Of a DNA stretch of 64,000 bases, positions 56,869 to 63,890 are shown in pieces. The stretch spans positions 62,001 through 126,000 of the forward strand of contig JAUYTU010000010.1 of NCBI GenBank assembly GCA_030694975.1, read 5' to 3'. Source of the stretch: Erysipelotrichaceae bacterium (GTDB lineage Bacteria > Bacillota_I > Bacilli_A > Erysipelotrichales > Erysipelotrichaceae). The notes under the pieces are model-generated. The model was given only the letters and a program-made list of their open reading frames with translations, was not told where the DNA came from and did not search any database. The position numbers and the translations under genes were made by a program. Positions within the stretch are counted from its first letter, which is position 1. Each line of letters begins with the position of its first letter.

Positions 56869-57213
56869 TATTCCCCCCATAGCTTCTTAAGAATATTTTA
56901 GCATCAAAACTTGATTATACAATATTTAATCAATCGTTTTTTCTAAAACTGGTGTTTGTTATAGTAATAAAGTTGGAAGATAACCTTATAGTTATATTTC
57001 ACACCGGTAAATGCTCAAAAACCTACCTAAATGACCACTTTTTATATCATAATAAAGGCCAATACTTTTTGATTTTTTTGACCTAATATTTCTTCTATTT
57101 ATTTTCTTCTTTCGTTCTCTATGAAAGCCTTAAACAGATCCACAGCTTCTTTTTCATCTATTTTTGAGTTGTTTGGCAAACAAGCCCAATTATATAGCGT
57201 CCTATATGTTTCA
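56869..57213. other. A+T-rich intergenic stretch with promoter and a gene fragment
   Basis: Holds the HEPN gene's leader (56,869-56,984), its promoter (56,991-57,018) and, on the minus strand at about 57,099-57,219, a 39-codon open fragment without a start (ending D-L-F-K-A-F-I-E-N-E-R-R-K-stop) that reads like the tail of a lost gene. Confidence 0.5.
56991..57018 (-). promoter_or_regulatory. Promoter of the HEPN gene (copy 1 of a duplicated promoter)
   Basis: On the minus strand TTGAGC (57013-57018), 16 bases, TATAAC (56991-56996). The spacer end G-T-G-A-A-A and the downstream AAGGTTATCTTCC are shared with the second copy at 57,484-57,511. The leader to the start codon is about 115 bases. 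Confidence 0.65.
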
Positions 57214-57219
57214 TTAACT
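57099..57219 (-). pseudogene. Possible 3' gene fragment
   Basis: Thirty-nine sense codons with protein-like composition (Y-N-W-A-C-L-P-N-N-S-K-I) ending in TAA, preceded by an in-frame TGA and lacking a start codon. It begins where the small membrane protein gene ends. Family unknown. Confidence 0.25.
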
Positions 57220-57405
57220 CACCAAAATTAGCAAAAATGCTACTCCGAAAATGGCCCAACCACTTAAATATACTTTTCGATATTTTTTTAAATCATCTGA
57301 AGTAAATCCATCTCCAAGTTTTAACATGTAACTTAGCATCATTATCTTCCCATAAGCTACCGGAAATATCGATATAACCAATAAAACACCTGCAATTTGA
57401 CCCAT
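57214..57405 (-). CDS. Small two-helix membrane protein
   Basis: 63 residues with helices at about 5-24 and 46-62 separated by a polar segment (K-L-G-D-G-F-T-S-D-D-L-K-K-Y-R-K). GGGAGGG lies 5 bases before the ATG. Function unknown. It has its own promoter, a close copy of that of the HEPN gene, so the two probably respond together. Partner or phage-sensing role is only a guess. Confidence 0.6.
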   Translation of the reverse strand: MGQIAGVLLVISIFPVAYGKIMMLSYMLKLGDGFTSDDLKKYRKVYLSGWAIFGVAFLLILVS

Positions 57406-57483
57406 GTTGCCCTCCCACTTTTACTTCATTTTATATCTTCATTAAAACAGTTTCAACAATAATTCATGGAAGATAACCTTAAT

Positions 57484-57511
57484 ATTATATTTCACCCCGA
57501 AAAGTACTCAA
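57484..57511 (-). promoter_or_regulatory. Promoter of the small membrane protein gene (copy 2 of a duplicated promoter)
   Basis: On the minus strand TTGAGT (57506-57511), 16 bases, TATAAT (57484-57489), followed by the shared AAGGTTATCTTCC. Conservation reaches beyond the -10 and -35, which points to a recent duplication or a shared regulator site. Confidence 0.65.
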
Positions 57512-57695
57512 TAACCGGCTTGAAAGGTACTTTTTTGTAACATATTTGAGTGACGATACTTTTTAGTTTTTTTAACACCTCAATTATGCCTTTTCCCGCA
57601 ACTTTAATGTAATTTTTTCCAATTGAAGATTCAACTATTTACTACAACTTTTCATCATGTTACTATTGATTTATAAAATAACGGGGGAAATAATA

Positions 57696-58028
57696 ATGAG
57701 CGAAATACTAATATGCAAGAGTTGTAAGTCTACTTGGGGTGGAGATCGGGAAACAACTATCAGTTGTCCAGATTGCAAAGAAAGTTTATTACCTCTTCAA
57801 ATTTCTACGGATGTGTGGCGCAGTTATAGTCAAGAACAGAAAGACAGTATAAAAGATAAGTTTTTAGATGATCTTAAAAAAAGCGAAGGTAGTTTGAGTC
57901 CTTATCATGTCATGGAATCATATATGAGAAATATGGATAAGAACATTCAGACAATCAAAAGTATAATGATCTTCTTCACGGTTTTATGGGGGATATTCAT
58001 TCTTATAGCCATATTCTCCCTGGGCTAA
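57696..58028 (+). CDS. Zinc-ribbon protein with C-terminal membrane helix
   Basis: 110 residues. Two Cys pairs, C-K-S-C near residue 6 and C-P-D-C near 26, form a small zinc ribbon; one helix at about 88-107 anchors the C-terminus. GGGGGA lies upstream of the ATG at 57696; the in-frame ATG 13 codons upstream has no site. It is the only plus-strand gene in the middle of the element, which together with its A+T-rich composition marks it as accessory cargo. Function unknown. Confidence 0.65.
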   Translation: MSEILICKSCKSTWGGDRETTISCPDCKESLLPLQISTDVWRSYSQEQKDSIKDKFLDDLKKSEGSLSPYHVMESYMRNMDKNIQTIKSIMIFFTVLWGIFILIAIFSLG

Positions 58029-58070
58029 TTGAAACTGGTTGACTACTGTTTTGTTTCATACTTCAAATTA

Positions 58071-58101
58071 AAAGCCAATACTCTTCAGGGTACTGGCATT
58101 T
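58071..58101. terminator. Terminator between zinc-ribbon and methyltransferase genes
   Basis: Stem GCCAATAC-like / GTACTGGC with a T6 run on the plus strand and an A/T-rich flank on the other side; serves the convergent genes. Confidence 0.65.
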
Positions 58102-58105
58102 TTTG

Positions 58106-59419
58106 TTATTTGATTGTTTGTGCAATCAGGCCGGAGTGTTCTTCCCAGCGTTTGACTATGACATCCACATACTTTGGATCGAGCTCCATACAGTAACACA
58201 CCCGGTCCAACTGGTCAGCTGCTATCAACGTTGATCCACTTCCCCCAAAGGGCTCATAGAGCAGCTCTCGGGCTTTGCTGCTGTTTTTGATGAGCTTACC
58301 GACTAAGGGAATCGGCTTCATGGTTGGATGGATATCACTGCGTAAGGGTTTGTTGTCATAGATGATCGTGGTCTTAATTTGGCTGATGATGTCCTGAAGC
58401 ATGGTGATGAGTTCTTCTTTTTTGAGTTTCTCAATGTTGACGGATTCATCGAAGATGGTGGATTGGGTACGGTCGTCCACGAAGTAATGTCCTGCGCCTT
58501 CCTTCCAACCATACAGGATCGGTTCATGTTTCCAGTGATAATCATTGCGACTGAGGTTGAAGGAGTTTTTGACCCAGATCAGATTCTCTGAGAACTTGAA
58601 TCCAGCGGCGGCCATCGCTAATTGGAAGCTCACCCGCTCGACGTCACTGTGGAAGACATACATCACTCCACCGGGTTTGATGACCTTGTTGGCGAGGATA
58701 TACATGGCTAGTAAGAAGTCGAAGAACTTGTCCGAATCCATGTGATCGTTCATGATTGCATTGTTTTTGCGTGTGTCGTTTTTAAACATTTTGTGATAGT
58801 CGATTTTATTCTCGTAGTTGACGTTGTACGGTGGATCGGTGACAATGAGATCCGCAATCTTTCCATTCATCAACTTCTCGACATCATCCCATTCGGTGCT
58901 ATCTCCACACATCAACCGGTGAGGTCCTAAGATATAGACATCCCCTCGTTTCGATACCGGTTCAATGATTTCTTCCAGGGCTGCTTCCACATCGAAGTCA
59001 TCATCCACCGCTTGAAGAACATCCATTGAAGCGAGCAGTTCTTTGAACTCCTCATCATCAAAGCCGGTCATGCCCAAGTCGATTTGCTGCTCCAGTTCCA
59101 AGAGTAACTCTTTCAACTTGTCCATCTGCCATTCACCGCTGATCTTGTTTAAAGCGATGTTTAAAGCCTTCTCCTTGACCTTATCGACCTCAACGATAAC
59201 GACATCGACTTCGGTGTATCCCAAGGCCTTGAGGACAGTGGCTCGTTGGTGTCCCCCGATGATCGTGTAGTCCTTGTTTACGATGATCGGATCGACGTAT
59301 CCAAACTCTCGGATACTGCGACTGATCTTCTCAAACTCCGAGTCTCCCGGTTGTAAGGATTTGCGAGGATTGTAATTGGCATAGATGAGTTGGTCTAGAT
59401 TGATTTTTTGAAATTGCAT
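58106..59419 (-). CDS. ParB-like domain fused to a beta-class DNA methyltransferase
   Basis: 437 residues. A ParB/Srx N-terminal domain at about 5-95 (P-R-K-S, I-G-G-H-Q-R) is followed by a methyltransferase with D-P-P-Y at about 193 and F-G-G-S-G-S at about 390. Motif IV before motif I gives the beta class (N4-cytosine or N6-adenine). Such fusions are common in Bacillota phages, where they protect or mark phage DNA. No restriction enzyme is adjacent. AGGTGAG precedes two consecutive ATG codons; the second is used. Confidence 0.9.
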   Translation of the reverse strand: MQFQKINLDQLIYANYNPRKSLQPGDSEFEKISRSIREFGYVDPIIVNKDYTIIGGHQRATVLKALGYTEVDVVIVEVDKVKEKALNIALNKISGEWQMDKLKELLLELEQQIDLGMTGFDDEEFKELLASMDVLQAVDDDFDVEAALEEIIEPVSKRGDVYILGPHRLMCGDSTEWDDVEKLMNGKIADLIVTDPPYNVNYENKIDYHKMFKNDTRKNNAIMNDHMDSDKFFDFLLAMYILANKVIKPGGVMYVFHSDVERVSFQLAMAAAGFKFSENLIWVKNSFNLSRNDYHWKHEPILYGWKEGAGHYFVDDRTQSTIFDESVNIEKLKKEELITMLQDIISQIKTTIIYDNKPLRSDIHPTMKPIPLVGKLIKNSSKARELLYEPFGGSGSTLIAADQLDRVCYCMELDPKYVDVIVKRWEEHSGLIAQTIK

Positions 59420-59427
59420 CATCTCAC

Positions 59428-59721
59428 CTAAAACGGTTTGATCAGTTGCATATAGGCTGCTTGCAACGTGATCTCATTAATCAACCGGTTCCGCCAGACA
59501 TAGAAGGTCGTTTTCTCGATGTGCAGCTTCTCAAAGATTTCCTGCTCAGCCATCTTTTCGTCATACTTCATCGATAACAGTTTCCCTAATTCCGATTGCT
59601 CATAACGGCTATAGACAGTCTCGATGATGGTGGACCAGGCTCTCTCTTCTTTATCCAAACTGGTCTTGATGTTGTTGCGGTTGTATAGATAATACTCCAC
59701 ATCTTTGCGATATTTATTCAT
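59428..59721 (-). CDS. ArpU/RinA-like phage late transcription regulator
   Basis: 97 residues with an N-terminal helical part (Y-Y-L-Y-N-R-N-N-I) and a sigma region 4-like helix-turn-helix at about 58-85 (E-K-L-H-I-E-K-T-T-F-Y-V-W-R-N-R). This is the ArpU type that activates late phage genes in Gram-positive phages; such proteins also control cargo in satellites. Eight bases separate it from the methyltransferase gene. Confidence 0.65.
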   Translation of the reverse strand: MNKYRKDVEYYLYNRNNIKTSLDKEERAWSTIIETVYSRYEQSELGKLLSMKYDEKMAEQEIFEKLHIEKTTFYVWRNRLINEITLQAAYMQLIKPF

Positions 59722-59731
59722 AGGTGTTTCC

Positions 59732-60520
59732 TCATTTCAGTCGCATGTTCTTGCGTTTGTCCGGATGAATTTCGATGATATAGTACTTGGCCATCTGCAC
59801 GATCCTGGAGCCGATGGCTTCATCGATGTCGAGCATTTCATTGACCAGTTTCTCAGAGCTAAATAAGGTAATCAGCTCCTTGTTGTTGTACCGATAGTTG
59901 ATGATCTCAAAGGCAATCTGGATGTCTGCTTGGGTGGGTGGTTTGCCTTTCTCACTTTTGAAGAGGTCATCGATGTAGAGCACTTTGATCTCTTTCCAGG
60001 CCATGATGGCTTGTTGATAGTCAGCACTTTCCATTGTGATCGCTTTGAGTTTGACGATTTCATCCCGCCATAACATATACCTTGCCGGATGTCCTTGTTC
60101 CATCAGCTTGTTGACGATGGCGGTACAGATGTGCGTCTTTCCGACCCCTACTTGTCCACCGATGTAAAACCAACATCGATCGTGATGAATCATAAACTCC
60201 AGGGCTTTGTTTTTGATATAATGCTGCCATTGTTCTTTGACCAAGTAACTCTCGAAGGTGTATTCATGGACCATCTTGCTTAACCCACTTTTGTGGATCA
60301 AGGAACGACTCATTCGAGAGGCATGACACTCACATTCTTGTAAGGCAGTATATTCCCCGACTTCCACCAAGATATACCCTTTGTTTTTACAGGTTCGACA
60401 ATCATTGCCTTCGAGGGTTCCTTCGGTTTGGTTATACAGGGTACATTGGTTGAGGTTATAGTTGGAGGGTCTTTTCAACGTTCCAACGGTCGTCGTTATC
60501 ATTTCTTCCACTTTGCGCAT
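59732..60520 (-). CDS. DnaC/IstB-like helicase loader ATPase
   Basis: 262 residues. A zinc-finger-like C-R-T-C and C-E-C cluster at about 41-65 precedes an AAA+ domain with Walker A G-G-Q-V-G-V-G-K-T-H (about 125-134), Walker B V-L-Y-I-D-D-L, and an Arg finger near S-R-I-V. It should load the host helicase DnaB at the element's replication origin. AAGGAG precedes the ATG, and the frame overlaps the replisome organiser by 65 bases. Confidence 0.9.
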   Translation of the reverse strand: MRKVEEMITTTVGTLKRPSNYNLNQCTLYNQTEGTLEGNDCRTCKNKGYILVEVGEYTALQECECHASRMSRSLIHKSGLSKMVHEYTFESYLVKEQWQHYIKNKALEFMIHHDRCWFYIGGQVGVGKTHICTAIVNKLMEQGHPARYMLWRDEIVKLKAITMESADYQQAIMAWKEIKVLYIDDLFKSEKGKPPTQADIQIAFEIINYRYNNKELITLFSSEKLVNEMLDIDEAIGSRIVQMAKYYIIEIHPDKRKNMRLK

Positions 60521-61259
60521 GATGATCTCCTTTTTTGAGTGGATAGACGCTAAACCAATTACTGACGATGCTTTGATGAATACAGGCGACCAGGTCTTCT
60601 CCTTCTTCCTGTAACTTACGGAGTTGAGTACATAGCAGTTCCTTGGCTCGAGGGGTCAATTGTTTATTCTTCATGGACTTACGCATCGCTTCATAATCAT
60701 GCAACGCTAAAAGTAAATCAACATTTCCCTGAGCAAAGGTTTCAAAAACATCATCGTCTTTTTTCTTTTGTCTTTTTTCTTTATCTTTCTCTTTATCTTC
60801 TTCTATATCTAATTCTATATCTATATCTGTGTCTGGACATGATTGACATGTCATTGACATATCTTCAAGCAAGAGTTTCTGTTTCGCTCGGGAGACTTGT
60901 TTCTTTTCCCGGTTATAGTCCCGGATGGATTCGAGCCGGGTTTGGCTTTGATACTTCTCCCAGTTGGATACCATCAGGATGTCATTGACGATTTCAATCA
61001 TTCCAAAGCGTACCAAGATGCTTAACGCCAAACGGATGGTCGCGACCGGTCGATCAAACTCGGTCGATAGCATTTCATCGGTATAGGGGATATCTTTGGA
61101 GAAGTAGACAAGACCATTGTCATTGGTATGACCGGCTAAACATAAGATTTGTAACCAGATGACGATGATCGCATCGCACTCTGGCATTTTTCGGATCTGT
61201 TTGATTTTACGATTGTCAAACATATCGGAAACCAATTTGATCCATTTGACCGCAGCCAT
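60456..61259 (-). CDS. Phage replisome organiser N-terminal domain protein
   Basis: 267 residues. The first about 125 residues match the phage replisome organiser N-terminal winged-helix domain (K-W-I-K-L-V-S-D-M-F-D-N-R-K-I-K, W-L-Q-I-L-C-L-A-G). A charged linker with a Lys/Asp-rich run lies at about 150-175 and a helical DnaD-like end follows. It likely binds the element's origin, recruits the DnaC-like protein, and forms with it a two-gene replication unit. Confidence 0.85.
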   Translation of the reverse strand: MAAVKWIKLVSDMFDNRKIKQIRKMPECDAIIVIWLQILCLAGHTNDNGLVYFSKDIPYTDEMLSTEFDRPVATIRLALSILVRFGMIEIVNDILMVSNWEKYQSQTRLESIRDYNREKKQVSRAKQKLLLEDMSMTCQSCPDTDIDIELDIEEDKEKDKEKRQKKKDDDVFETFAQGNVDLLLALHDYEAMRKSMKNKQLTPRAKELLCTQLRKLQEEGEDLVACIHQSIVSNWFSVYPLKKGDHHAQSGRNDNDDRWNVEKTLQL

Positions 61260-61285
61260 TGAATCACCGTTGGATAAGAAAGGGG

Positions 61286-62119
61286 TTATCGTGCATCTCG
61301 CTTTCTTCCTTTCATGTTTTCGAGTTTTCTGCGCTTCTCTTCTAAGGTGGAACGGGTATAGATTCGGGTGGTTTCCAGGGAGCTGTGTCCCAAGATATCC
61401 GCAAGATCCAACACGTTGTTGTATTGATTCATAAATTCTTTGGCAAAGAAATGCCGGAAACTATGGGGATGGACTCGCTTTAAATCGACCTTTGCGGAAG
61501 AAGCCACTTGCTTCATGTGTCTGTAGATGGTGGAGTAACTGATCCGAAAGATTTTCCCTTCCATCAGCCCCTTTTCTTTGCAATAGCGTCGCAATTCTCT
61601 TGCCAGTTCCTGGGTCAAGATGATCTCTCGTTCTTTGCCTTTGTTATAGGTGGTGAAGGTAAATCCTTGAATATTGGACACAGTAAAGGACTCCAGCTCA
61701 CTGATCCGTATGCCACAGGTCGTAATGATTTTGATGATGTGATATAACTCTATTTTCTCTAGTTTCTTCGCATGTCGCAGGAGTCGCGAAACATCCGACT
61801 CACTGACGACATTGGGAAGACTGGATTTCTGTTGGGTTTTGATTTCCCGTACGCGATGATCACTTAATTCACACCACTTTAAAAAAGTATTGACGATGGT
61901 GATGAAGTTATTGATACTGCTGGTTTTATACTGTCCCTGACACAAGGAATCCTTATACGCCAATACATGGTGCTTTTGGATTTCTTCATCGTCTGGTAGA
62001 TATTCTATAAAGGCACGGATGTCTCGCTGGTACTTCTTGATGGTCACCGGACTACGCTCCAACAGGGTCTGTGCCTGGCTGTATGCGCCTAACTTAATTC
62101 GTAGTTGTCCTTTATCCAT
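61286..62119 (-). CDS. Second tyrosine recombinase (XerC/D-like)
   Basis: 277 residues. All active-site residues are present: Arg138, Lys160 or 162, His219, Arg222, His245 and the nucleophile Tyr254. The N-terminal part is a SAM-like core-binding domain. It has no AP2 arm domain, unlike the integrase at the element end. Its place between early regulators and the replication genes is unusual; it might resolve multimers, act on an internal site or use dif-like sites. It overlaps the next gene upstream by 8 bases. Confidence 0.88.
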   Translation of the reverse strand: MDKGQLRIKLGAYSQAQTLLERSPVTIKKYQRDIRAFIEYLPDDEEIQKHHVLAYKDSLCQGQYKTSSINNFITIVNTFLKWCELSDHRVREIKTQQKSSLPNVVSESDVSRLLRHAKKLEKIELYHIIKIITTCGIRISELESFTVSNIQGFTFTTYNKGKEREIILTQELARELRRYCKEKGLMEGKIFRISYSTIYRHMKQVASSAKVDLKRVHPHSFRHFFAKEFMNQYNNVLDLADILGHSSLETTRIYTRSTLEEKRRKLENMKGRKRDAR

Positions 62120-62447
62120 CCTTGGGCTTAGTCTCTAACATCCCTTCAAATTGGCCAAACAAGTCCTTCAGTTTCTGATCTTCCAGATACTTCTTCATCG
62201 GAAGCATCGTATTGAAATACTGGGTCTTGAAGTGCTTGGCTTGCGCTTGGGCATACTGCTCAATTTCATCCCGGTGCGCGGTATCGATACGAACGTAAAT
62301 CCCTTTTCCGAGCTTTGAGGGGATAAAGATAACCCCTTCTTTGCGCAGTTGGCTCAGCAGTTGCCGGATGGTCCGTTCGCTTTGGTAGTCGGATGTTTTT
62401 ATGATGGTCAGTTCTGCAACCATCTTTTTGAATTCGATCGGTTGCAT
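62112..62447 (-). CDS. Small early protein, winged-helix-like
   Basis: 111 residues. The first about 55 residues have a helix-helix-wing pattern (S-E-R-T-I-R-Q-L-L-S-Q-L-R-K-E-G-V-I-F-I-P-S-K-L-G-K-G-I-Y-V), which suggests DNA binding; the rest is helical and charged. Family not recognised. It is translationally coupled to both neighbours. Confidence 0.55.
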   Translation of the reverse strand: MQPIEFKKMVAELTIIKTSDYQSERTIRQLLSQLRKEGVIFIPSKLGKGIYVRIDTAHRDEIEQYAQAQAKHFKTQYFNTMLPMKKYLEDQKLKDLFGQFEGMLETKPKDG

Positions 62448-62689
62448 CAGACACCTCGTGCCGGTGCCAAGTGTTTGGCTTGGCGGTATTGTTGCAGGGT
62501 GAAGTCATAGTCGATGCCCAACATTTTAAAGACCAGATGAGACGGTACTTTGGTGGGTCGTAAATCGAAGGGATCATTCTCCAGCTTCTTACATTCCTTA
62601 AACACGACACAAGCGCTGGACCACCGTACCCCACCCATCAGTTCTTGAATGTCACTCTTGGAGGCATACGGTTGAAATAGTATTTTCAT
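62447..62689 (-). CDS. Small helix-turn-helix-like early protein
   Basis: 80 residues; the N-terminal part (S-K-S-D-I-Q-E-L-M-G-G-V-R-W-S-S-A) resembles the DNA-binding turn of excisionase- and AlpA-like proteins. Its place among early genes near the integrase would fit an excisionase, but I do not assign it. The end shares its last base with the start of the next gene; the start overlaps the Cro-like gene by 4 bases. Confidence 0.5.
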   Translation of the reverse strand: MKILFQPYASKSDIQELMGGVRWSSACVVFKECKKLENDPFDLRPTKVPSHLVFKMLGIDYDFTLQQYRQAKHLAPARGV

Positions 62690-62913
62690 GATGACTCATC
62701 CGACTTCGTGACATCGTTCTTGAAAGAAAATAGCTTCGACCGATGAGTGATAACATTGAGCGATCGCCAGTTAACAGAATCTCTGGGGGTCCGTTGTCCG
62801 GTTTCATAAGACTCCAAGGCACGGATGGATATATTTAGTTGTAAGGCCACTTCTTCTTTGGTTCGGTTACCTCGTAAGAGTATCAACCGTTGGGCAATGA
62901 GTTCTTTGTCCAT
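62686..62913 (-). CDS. Cro-like helix-turn-helix protein
   Basis: 75 residues. HTH_3 fold in the first about 50 residues (T-K-E-E-V-A-L-Q-L-N-I-S-I-R-A-L-E-S-Y-E-T-G-Q-R-T-P). The C-terminal 20 residues are unlike the family and may be a replaced end. It is the first gene of the leftward early operon, opposite the repressor gene, with AAGGAGA 7 bases before the ATG. Confidence 0.75.
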   Translation of the reverse strand: MDKELIAQRLILLRGNRTKEEVALQLNISIRALESYETGQRTPRDSVNWRSLNVITHRSKLFSFKNDVTKSDESS

Positions 62914-63030
62914 TGTCAGGTCTCCTTTCGCAAGTTTGCTTCATGCATGGGGTTGGATTTTCATCCATGATGATTTACGTTGCAACCAAGCTCCTCTGTC
63001 GACCGAGTGAGATTGACCCTTCACGTGGGG

Positions 63031-63127
63031 TGTAACTTCATCTTAGAAGGGTTCACAAACAAAGTCAACACGAAATGTGATGAAACTTCTTTGTAACAAC
63101 CACGAATTGTGTTACACTGTTTGTGAG
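63031..63127. promoter_or_regulatory. Lysogeny control region with repressor half-sites
   Basis: Between the Cro-like and repressor genes. A plus-strand promoter TTGTAA (63091-63096), 17 bases, TACACT (63114-63119) overlaps an inverted repeat TGTAACA-N11-TGTTACA (63092-63116). TCACAAAC (63053-63060) and GTTTGTGA (63119-63126) form another inverted pair, and a further TGTAAC lies at 63031. These are likely operators for the repressor and Cro-like proteins; the leader before the repressor start is only about 12 bases. Confidence 0.6.
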
Positions 63128-63136
63128 GTGATAACT

Positions 63137-63775
63137 ATGGCATCCTTTGGGGAACGCTTACGCGAGTGTCGAAAACTCGCAAATCTAACACAAAAAAAAC
63201 TTGCCCAAGCAGCGCAAGTAGCTGAAAGTACGATCAGTATGTATGAAATGGAAAAACGCCAACCGGACTTCGAAACGTTGGAAGTCCTGGCGGATTTCTT
63301 TAACGTGGATATCGACTATCTGCTGGGACGAACGGATTGCATTACGGTGATTCCTAACAGTCGGGTAACGTCTATGATAACCAAAATTCCGGTCTATGGC
63401 AAGATATCTGCCGGCAAGCCTTTTGAGGCCATCGAAGAAATCCTGGAGCATATTGAAGTTCCCAGTTGGCTAGCCAGTCGGTCCAATTTGTTTGGGTTGA
63501 TGGTGGTTGGGGATAGCATGAACAAAGTAATTCCCAACGGCTATATAGCGGTTATTCAGAAGACTTCTTCCCTGGATGATGGCTGTATTGGGGCTATTAT
63601 GGTGGGTGGTTCAGATGCGACCTTAAAGCGCTACTATACCATCAGCGATGGCATCGTTTTAGAAGCGTTGAGTTTTAATCCGGAGCATAAAGATCTGATT
63701 ATTAAAAAAGATGATCACATTGAAGTAACCATAATTGGCAAGCTCGTATGGAGCTGCGCAGCGAAGAGTTTCTAG
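63137..63775 (+). CDS. CI/LexA-like repressor with S24 peptidase domain
   Basis: 212 residues. XRE helix-turn-helix at about 6-62 and an S24 domain at about 88-205 with the Ala92-Gly93 cleavage site (I-S-A-G-K-P), Ser127 nucleophile (G-D-S-M) and Lys164. This is a RecA-responsive repressor that cleaves itself on DNA damage and so links induction of the element to SOS. PICI repressors usually lack this and respond to helper-phage proteins, so this points to a prophage-type origin. GAGGTG lies before the ATG at 63137; the longer frame is rejected. Confidence 0.92.
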   Translation: MASFGERLRECRKLANLTQKKLAQAAQVAESTISMYEMEKRQPDFETLEVLADFFNVDIDYLLGRTDCITVIPNSRVTSMITKIPVYGKISAGKPFEAIEEILEHIEVPSWLASRSNLFGLMVVGDSMNKVIPNGYIAVIQKTSSLDDGCIGAIMVGGSDATLKRYYTISDGIVLEALSFNPEHKDLIIKKDDHIEVTIIGKLVWSCAAKSF

Positions 63776-63793
63776 AAGTTCCAGAAATAAAAA

Positions 63794-63847
63794 GTACCCC
63801 ATTAGTTCGGGGTACCTGCAATTGATAACTCTGGGGGAAGAGTTATC
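63794..63847 (+). other. Two hairpins between repressor and integrase
   Basis: GTACCCC / GGGGTAC (63,794-63,815) and GATAACTC / GAGTTATC (63,824-63,847) with a GGGGGA in its loop. Neither has a T-run, so they are not classical terminators. They may limit read-through into the integrase gene. Confidence 0.4.
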
Positions 63848-63890
63848 TTACAATTAAATTCTATCAGACATGAAGGAGGGTTACAATCAT

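Noticed and set aside
62447-62689. Calling this small protein the excisionase
   Set aside because: The position fits, but the helix-turn-helix match is too weak to name it.
62935-62985. A 14-codon leader-like frame with TTG start upstream of the Cro-like gene
   Set aside because: It has a good GAGGAG site, but it is too short and has a rare start; nothing else supports it.
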